A stretch of DNA of 24,369 bases, taken from the IMG/VR virus record IMGVR_UViG_3300025000_000410, positions 1-24,369 of that record. One strand, written 5' to 3'. The notes under the pieces were generated by a model. The model worked only from the letters and a program-made list of their open reading frames with translations. It ran no database searches and was not told the origin of the DNA. This DNA is from a virus. Shown here piece after piece: positions 19,651 to 24,369 of the stretch. Position 1 is the stretch's first letter, and each line of letters starts with the position of its first letter. The translations under genes were made by a program, and so were the position numbers.

Positions 19651-22226
19651 GCGTCCCCCGATTTAACATACTTGGTTAACTCAGCAAAATTACCATTTAC
19701 CTTTGACAATTCCACATCTATTTTGAACGGTACGTTGATCCATTCAAATTCTTTCAGCACTCTCTTAGAACATATCTCGTTCATCTCCGTCAACAGGTAA
19801 TCACGTTCATCAGGATACCATTGAAATACGCAGGAATCATGAATCTGGCCACAAAGATACGACCGTAATTTCTCCTTCTTAATGAATGCCTGTATACGGT
19901 TAATAGACCACAACAGGATATGAAACGCTGTTCCCTGGATAGGATAATTGGTTGTCTGTTTTCTGTCTAGTAGACCATAGAACCTGAAACCTAAATACGT
20001 TTCCACATAACCGTACTTAATATAGAAATCGTTTACTTCCTTTTTCCATGCAGTATAAACTTTGAATCGTTCATTCCACATCTTCTCTTCTGCTTTCTTA
20101 CAATGCTTGAGAAAATCGTCTACATTATGGATTCCCTTATCGTGCATGTGTTCCACTAATGGAGTACCATTCCGTAGAACAAATTTCTCTTTCTCAATAG
20201 CGGTTTCCCATAAAGTAGGACCACAACTTCCCCAATAGTCACCGTAGAACTGAGGGAATGTCCACTGATTCTTTATATAGAACCTGATCTTTCCATTTTC
20301 ATCCAGATTCTCTTTACGTACCTGCCAAATATCACAAGCATTATCCCTATGCATATCAGACCCATCAACAGTCAGGTAAGCAATAAAGTTTGGATCTTTA
20401 TGGTATGCTGCGGATGTACAAACTTCAACTCCAGAAAAGTCAATCTCACCAATACCACCATCAGGTTCAGTTACAATGCCCGTTCTTGTTATCTTCTTAG
20501 CATAGTCATCCCGTTTCGGAATGTTCTGGAAGCTAGGCAGGTTGGCACTTGACCTAAAACTCCTTGCAATCGTTAGATTAAAAAACGGATGAATTTTTCC
20601 GTTTACCTCTTCCCGTACAAACTGTGAGATGTAAGTATCCCGAACTTTCAACAATTTCCTTAGAGATAGAATATCTTCACATATGGGTAAACCAATATCT
20701 TTCAATGCCTTTTCATCTAAAGAGATATTGCCACCATCAGTAGTCCCCAATTTCTTAGCATCCAGTTTCATCACTTCAAAGAACAGTCTCTTCAGATCGG
20801 CTGGCTTTGAATGCTCAAATTTCTTTCGATATAGATTGGTGAACTTTTTTGCATATGGTTCATTGGCTATCTTCTCTTCTAACTCTTGGATCTTACCAGT
20901 TACTTCTGCTTCTGCCTTAATGTAATATTCTACATTTATCGGAATACCATTCTCCTGCATCGTGCAAAGAGTTCTGGCACTTTCAGTGAACAGGATACGA
21001 GGGTAATATTTCTTCTTAGAATCAAGTTGCCGATATTCCTCGTCCTCGGCATCGCTTAGTTTGAGGGTAAGATAGGCATCAGCCCCTACATAAAGCAATT
21101 GATCATACAGGGGCATTTCCCGCATTCTGTTGAGTTCCTTTGCCCCCTGCCTATCTGCTTCAATGTATTTGTCGGCTTTTTTATCGTAATCCCTGATACC
21201 CCATTTAAGGAAACAAAGTTCCTTTAGACCTTTGGCCCCTGTTCTGTGATCCAGAAGATGCTGATTTATATTGGTGCATTGTAACCATCCATTAACAGTA
21301 CAACCAAGGATAGTTTCTAGCCACATTGTATCAAACTGTAACTTGTGGGCAATCTTTTTGATATCTTCTCGTTCCAGATATTCCACAAGTAACTCAATAA
21401 TGTTCTCGTAAGCCTGATCGGAAAAAGTAACTTCACTGTGGTCAAGTGGAAATGCTATTGTTCCTTTTCTGGTAGATATACCAACAGAAGTGATACAATG
21501 CTTTTCATACTGTGGCTTTAAACCGGTTCCTTCAATATCAATCGATGAAATGAAATCAGAATCGGATAACAGGTCTTCCAATCCATTTATAATATCTTTG
21601 TACTCGATCAGCACCTTTACATTTTCAAATGGATTTACCTGTACCAATTCTTTCTTCTGCTTTATCTCGGCCATTACAAACTTAACCAGTCTGCCGAAAT
21701 AAGCTTTCTGATTCTCTGTCTTCATCTTGCCTGGGTTCAGCATAGGCAAAACCCAGGCACCGTATTCATGTACGGGAATAGCCCTCATTACCAATGTTTC
21801 TAGTGCCGGGGTTTTCCTTCCTATCTTACCAAGAATAGCTTTTGTTGCAGCATTTCCAACAGTCAAGATATATTTTGGTTTCAATTCCCTGATCTTGTCT
21901 ATCAGATTTGGTTTACATTTCAGTATATGGTCATCTTTCAGTTCCCCTTTACAGTAGCAGGAAACAGCGGAGGTTTTCCAGAAATTGTTCTCCAGGTTCA
22001 CTCCTACACTGGAAAAGAATTCTTTCAACGATTCCATAGTTTCTCCTGAGAAACCAAATCCTTTACTGTCTTCTATAGCAGAAGGTTTACCAGTAACGAT
22101 TAGGGTATTCAGTCTACCATTACCGTAATGTTTTGAGAATGGTGATTTGCAAATAGTGTGAAGCCCACAGGAATCACAATCCTCACTTATGGCAGGCCCA
22201 TCATTCCAGAAACTCTTTATCTTCAT
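19626..22226 (-). CDS. UDG-like / 3'-5' exonuclease / family A DNA polymerase fusion
   Basis: 866 residues in three parts. Residues 1-200 resemble a family 4-type uracil-DNA glycosylase domain: Cys motif CDSCGLHTIC (17-26), TLIVTGKPSAIEDSKGFGFS, Cys cluster SCYCKG ... KCKP (90-104), LTVGNAATKAILG and LNPGKM. Residues 225-390 are a DEDDy exonuclease (SIDIEGTGL, AHKLQFDTMWLE, YVGADAYLTLKL). The rest is the Pol A palm and fingers: motif A GEIDFSGVEV (Asp596), motif B RFYIKNQWTFPQFYG (Arg648, Lys652), motif C GQIHDSCVFQW (Asp797). HDS replaces the usual HDE. There is no 5' nuclease domain; a separate flap nuclease gene supplies that. This is the phage's replicative polymerase. AAGGTGA precedes the ATG. 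Confidence 0.92.
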   Translation of the reverse strand: MKIKSFWNDGPAISEDCDSCGLHTICKSPFSKHYGNGRLNTLIVTGKPSAIEDSKGFGFSGETMESLKEFFSSVGVNLENNFWKTSAVSCYCKGELKDDHILKCKPNLIDKIRELKPKYILTVGNAATKAILGKIGRKTPALETLVMRAIPVHEYGAWVLPMLNPGKMKTENQKAYFGRLVKFVMAEIKQKKELVQVNPFENVKVLIEYKDIINGLEDLLSDSDFISSIDIEGTGLKPQYEKHCITSVGISTRKGTIAFPLDHSEVTFSDQAYENIIELLVEYLEREDIKKIAHKLQFDTMWLETILGCTVNGWLQCTNINQHLLDHRTGAKGLKELCFLKWGIRDYDKKADKYIEADRQGAKELNRMREMPLYDQLLYVGADAYLTLKLSDAEDEEYRQLDSKKKYYPRILFTESARTLCTMQENGIPINVEYYIKAEAEVTGKIQELEEKIANEPYAKKFTNLYRKKFEHSKPADLKRLFFEVMKLDAKKLGTTDGGNISLDEKALKDIGLPICEDILSLRKLLKVRDTYISQFVREEVNGKIHPFFNLTIARSFRSSANLPSFQNIPKRDDYAKKITRTGIVTEPDGGIGEIDFSGVEVCTSAAYHKDPNFIAYLTVDGSDMHRDNACDIWQVRKENLDENGKIRFYIKNQWTFPQFYGDYWGSCGPTLWETAIEKEKFVLRNGTPLVEHMHDKGIHNVDDFLKHCKKAEEKMWNERFKVYTAWKKEVNDFYIKYGYVETYLGFRFYGLLDRKQTTNYPIQGTAFHILLWSINRIQAFIKKEKLRSYLCGQIHDSCVFQWYPDERDYLLTEMNEICSKRVLKEFEWINVPFKIDVELSKVNGNFAELTKYVKSGDAWIEKPKK

Positions 22227-22250
22227 TAATTCACCTTGGGAAAGTCCCCA

Positions 22251-22781
22251 TTAGTTTTGTCTACACAACTTCCATGCTTCAATAAGATACTGTGCTTGCC
22301 ATCGTGCGTCATCAATAGCTCTATGATGAGTACCAGCAATTTCAGGTAAAGATATTTTTGGCAACATTGCCCGCATAGTTCTGTAACATCTATCATTTTT
22401 AAATGACCATGGTACGGTTAAAGAACCACGATCATAAGCCGATTTCAAGATAACATTATCGAAAACTGCACCGTTGCCCCATATAGATACTTCATCTTTA
22501 AAAGATCGAAGGTAATCTTGGAACAATACCAAAGCAACTTGTATATGTTTCCCATCCCGTTTAAATTCAGCCCGTGCTGTATCGGACTGTTGCATCCACC
22601 AAAGTACGGTAGACACATCCATAACTCCACCAGCAGCAACAGAAGATTCCAGATCAACTACTTCATAGAACCCTTCTCCTATTTCACCAGTAGTAAGATC
22701 AAAGTTTACAGCACCAATAGCGGCAATAGCAGCATTGTTACCATTTCCCATAGTCTCAAGATCCAACATTATATCAATCAT
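22251..22781 (-). CDS. DEDDh 3'-5' exonuclease (DnaQ-like fold)
   Basis: 176 residues. Exonuclease motifs are IMLDLETMGNG (Asp7, Glu9), SIWGNGAVFDNVILKSAY (Asp in motif II) and GTHHRAIDDARWQAQYL (His and Asp of motif III, DEDDh type). The WWMQQSDTARAEF string is typical of the phage/Rv2179c-type subgroup. It could degrade host DNA, trim RNA or proofread; the polymerase next to it already has its own exonuclease domain, so a DNA-turnover role like T4 DexA is a fair guess. Its start overlaps the upstream stop (ATGA). Confidence 0.85.
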   Translation of the reverse strand: MIDIMLDLETMGNGNNAAIAAIGAVNFDLTTGEIGEGFYEVVDLESSVAAGGVMDVSTVLWWMQQSDTARAEFKRDGKHIQVALVLFQDYLRSFKDEVSIWGNGAVFDNVILKSAYDRGSLTVPWSFKNDRCYRTMRAMLPKISLPEIAGTHHRAIDDARWQAQYLIEAWKLCRQN

Positions 22782-22990
22782 ATTTTCCCTTTTACTGTGA
22801 GTTTGGTTTTTCCCATTTTAGCTGCCCATCTTGATAACTTACCACCAGATGTTTTGGAAACATAGGCATTATCTTTACCATTCAATTTTCTCTTTGCAGC
22901 ACGGTTTAAACTTTCAGGCAACAAATCGTATCCAGCTGGAACTCCAGTGCGATCGGTAACATTTACTAAATGATTGGTATCTACATTCAT
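22778..22990 (-). CDS. Small basic phage protein of unknown function
   Basis: 70 residues with GGAGG near ATG 22990. It begins MNVDTNHLVNVTDRTGVPAG, then YDLLPESLNRAAKRKLNGK, and ends with a basic part, TSGGKLSRWAAKMGKTKL. The 'YDLLPxxLxRAAxxxLxGK ... SGGKLSxWAAK' pattern recurs in phage replication regions. The basic charge suggests nucleic-acid contact, unproven. It is coupled to the exonuclease gene. Confidence 0.65.
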   Translation of the reverse strand: MNVDTNHLVNVTDRTGVPAGYDLLPESLNRAAKRKLNGKDNAYVSKTSGGKLSRWAAKMGKTKLTVKGKI

Positions 22991-23006
22991 GTGTTTCCTC
23001 CATTAA

Positions 23007-23948
23007 TTAAAACATGCGGTCAATTATCTCAATCAGGTAAGCTGAGTTTACCTTTTCTGGATCTTTCTCTTTCAGTTTACCGATAACTTCCAGAAAGTAA
23101 GCACAGTCCACACCGGTAAGCTGATCCTGCAATACTTCTATCTTGGTTAAATCCAGTTCCGATATCTGCATACAGATTTTCAGAAGTTGCCCAGCATTAA
23201 TGGTAAAGTTCCGTTTAATAAACTTACGGACACGAAAGATAGAACAGATCGGATACTTGCTACCAACATAAATCAGTTCTCTGGAAAGCAAACAGGCCAG
23301 TGCTTCTTTCTTCAGTTCCAGTTTATCATCCCAACTTGTCCAGTAATTTGTGCAATGCATGAAGTCGTAATACTTGTGGATCTCTTCAGGTTCCCCAAAG
23401 AAACGGAACACCATCTGAATCTTACCACTCAATGTAATTGCATTCGTACTTAGGAAGACAGGCTTATACTGTGTATCGGTATCTTCTGCCTGATCTTCAA
23501 TCTTTTCCGATACCTCTTCAAACTTATCTTCAATCTCTCCTGGATCTTGCATTACATCTGATACATAATTGGAAGCATTCTGTTCCGGTGATCCTTCAAA
23601 GTATTCATATGGTTTTTCTGTACCATCTGCACTTGCAATACCAGCAGATTTGACCACTATCTTTACCCTGTCATCATGGGATTCTACATAGATTTTACAT
23701 GGAATTCCTTCCCTATTCTTAATAGAGAACAGACCAATGTAATACTCTGCAATCTCTTTTGCTGCTAACTGTGAACGGAAATAAACATCGTAATCATTTA
23801 CCTTTTCACCCAACAGCATACTGGCTATGCAACCACCAGTTACTATTGTATTCTCTTCTGCGATCTTACGGATTCTTTCATTTGCAATGGATTTCAGCCA
23901 GCTGTCAATCTTCTTTCGCAGCACTGTCTTGATGGTTTTTGTTTTCAT
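23007..23948 (-). CDS. Nucleotidyltransferase-fold protein
   Basis: 313 residues from ATG 23948, with GGAGG upstream; the frame extends to 23978 with no ribosome site. The N-terminal part has the DNA polymerase beta-type nucleotidyltransferase signature: VTGGCIASMLLGEKVNDYDV, with Gly38-Gly39 and the DxD pair Asp52/Asp54, as in CCA-adding and poly(A) polymerases and MNT-type enzymes. A variable acidic insert follows (EEVSEKIEDQAEDTDTQ). The C-terminal half is helical with aromatic residues (YYDFMHCTNYWTSWDDKLEL). The substrate is unknown; tRNA, protein or nucleotide are all possible. Confidence 0.7.
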   Translation of the reverse strand: MKTKTIKTVLRKKIDSWLKSIANERIRKIAEENTIVTGGCIASMLLGEKVNDYDVYFRSQLAAKEIAEYYIGLFSIKNREGIPCKIYVESHDDRVKIVVKSAGIASADGTEKPYEYFEGSPEQNASNYVSDVMQDPGEIEDKFEEVSEKIEDQAEDTDTQYKPVFLSTNAITLSGKIQMVFRFFGEPEEIHKYYDFMHCTNYWTSWDDKLELKKEALACLLSRELIYVGSKYPICSIFRVRKFIKRNFTINAGQLLKICMQISELDLTKIEVLQDQLTGVDCAYFLEVIGKLKEKDPEKVNSAYLIEIIDRMF

Positions 23949-23949
23949 A

Positions 23950-24159
23950 CTATTCCTCCAAAGAATTTGCATAATCAATTACAAACTGTTTAAACTCTTC
24001 ATCAGTAGTGCCATTCCAATTTGTGTTTCTATGTTTCACAAATTTCATGTGCTGGAAATAACCACAAGCGTCAGTAGGCCAAGCAAATATCCCATGCCTT
24101 TTCTTTACCCATTCAAGCAAATGTTCTTTAACTTCTTTGTTGGTCATTTCCTTTTGCAT
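23950..24159 (-). CDS. Hypothetical 69-residue protein
   Basis: ATG 24159 has GGAGG 6 bases upstream. The chain runs MQKEMTNKEVKEHLLEWVKK, then a Cys/aromatic segment FAWPTDACGYFQHMKF, ending EEFKQFVIDYANSLEE. It looks like a compact helical protein. No family is recognised. It ends one base before the next start. Confidence 0.6.
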   Translation of the reverse strand: MQKEMTNKEVKEHLLEWVKKRHGIFAWPTDACGYFQHMKFVKHRNTNWNGTTDEEFKQFVIDYANSLEE

Positions 24160-24169
24160 GTTTCCTCCA

Positions 24170-24369
24170 TCAGAACGGGACTTCCTCTCCAGTTCCAGTT
24201 CCAGTTCCAGTATCTTCCTCTTTTACTTCCTTACCTTCAGGCAATACCATTACATGCGTGAAGTTCTTTGAAGAGAAAGAAGCCATGTTACTGGCATAGT
24301 TAATTCCAATTGTATTCGTTTTCGATAGTACACTGTTCAGCAGAGTGGGACTGATAAGGAATGTTAGGC
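24170..24369 (-). CDS. C-terminal end of an unidentified protein with an SSB-like acidic tip (5' end outside the window)
   Basis: The minus-strand frame is open from the right edge to TGA at 24170-24172, giving the last 65 or so residues. These include LISPTLLNSVLSKTNTIGIN and NFTHVMVLPEGKEVKEEDTG, ending GTGEEVPF. The tail is a Thr-Gly repeat followed by an acidic stretch and a terminal Pro-Phe, like the protein-binding tip of single-stranded DNA-binding proteins (DDIPF in E. coli SSB). The fold itself is not visible, so this is only a hint of a replication accessory protein. Confidence 0.5.
   Translation of the reverse strand, partial: LTFLISPTLLNSVLSKTNTIGINYASNMASFSSKNFTHVMVLPEGKEVKEEDTGTGTGTGEEVPF
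24188..24211. repeat. Hexanucleotide tandem repeat (TCCAGT)4
   Basis: Four exact copies of TCCAGT in the plus-strand sense. On the minus strand they encode the Thr-Gly run near the C-terminus of the partial gene at the right edge. Since 6 is divisible by 3, copy-number slippage would lengthen or shorten the linker without shifting the frame. Confidence 0.85.

Noticed and set aside
19626-22226. Intron or frameshift in the DNA polymerase gene
   Set aside because: The UDG-like, exonuclease and polymerase motifs occur in one uninterrupted frame with normal spacing.
1-24369. CRISPR array, insertion sequence, integrase or attachment site
   Set aside because: No regularly spaced direct repeats, transposase motifs, tyrosine or serine recombinase, or duplicated att-like sequence was found.

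Overview
The window reads as part of a tailed double-stranded DNA phage genome (Caudoviricetes), not a bacterial chromosome. Genes are packed head to tail with many ATGA or TAATG overlaps, most starts have a GGAG-type ribosome binding site, and the content is lysis functions plus a nearly complete phage replication and recombination kit. Several lipobox signal peptides and a GH108 muramidase point to a bacterial, probably Gram-negative, host. A ferredoxin gene and a thymidylate synthase of archaeal-like sequence type fit an anaerobic or sediment setting, but that is inference. The standard genetic code appears to be used.

Left block, plus strand, 1-5460. It opens with the C-terminal end of a LamG-like structural or fibre protein. 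Then come small membrane and lipoprotein genes (three clear lipoproteins and one interrupted by a stop), a zinc-ribbon protein, a two-helix candidate holin, a small hydrophobic protein, a CheY-like receiver domain, a coiled-coil protein with a C-terminal membrane anchor, an exported HNH nuclease, a GH108 endolysin and a single-cluster ferredoxin. This is a late lysis/host-envelope operon with unusual cargo. It ends at an intrinsic terminator built into the last codons of the ferredoxin gene.

Right block, minus strand, 24369-5455. Transcription runs leftward from beyond the right edge. In transcription order: a partial gene with an acidic EEVPF tail, a nucleotidyltransferase-fold protein, a DEDDh exonuclease, a UDG/3'-5' exonuclease/family A DNA polymerase fusion, small conserved phage proteins, a clamp-loader ATPase, a coiled-coil protein, a gp32-like ssDNA-binding protein, a RecA/UvsX recombinase, a 54-residue basic protein, a non-coding gap with possible RNA structure, a 5' flap nuclease, a PD-(D/E)XK nuclease, an ATP-dependent DNA ligase, a papain-like protease, two MazG-like genes, a Mre11/Rad50 (SbcD/SbcC) system whose ATPase is split into two genes flanking the nuclease, and thymidylate synthase. 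Together these support recombination-coupled DNA replication with its own nucleotide supply. No helicase, primase, sliding clamp, tRNA, integrase or CRISPR array was recognised.

The two blocks converge with a 6-base overlap of coding sequence at 5455-5460. The points most worth following up are the split Rad50, the polymerase fusion alongside a thymidylate synthase-fold enzyme, the ferredoxin with its in-gene terminator, the CheY-like protein and exported nuclease in the lysis cassette, two hydrophobic peptides broken by single stop codons, and the structured gap at 14397-14547.
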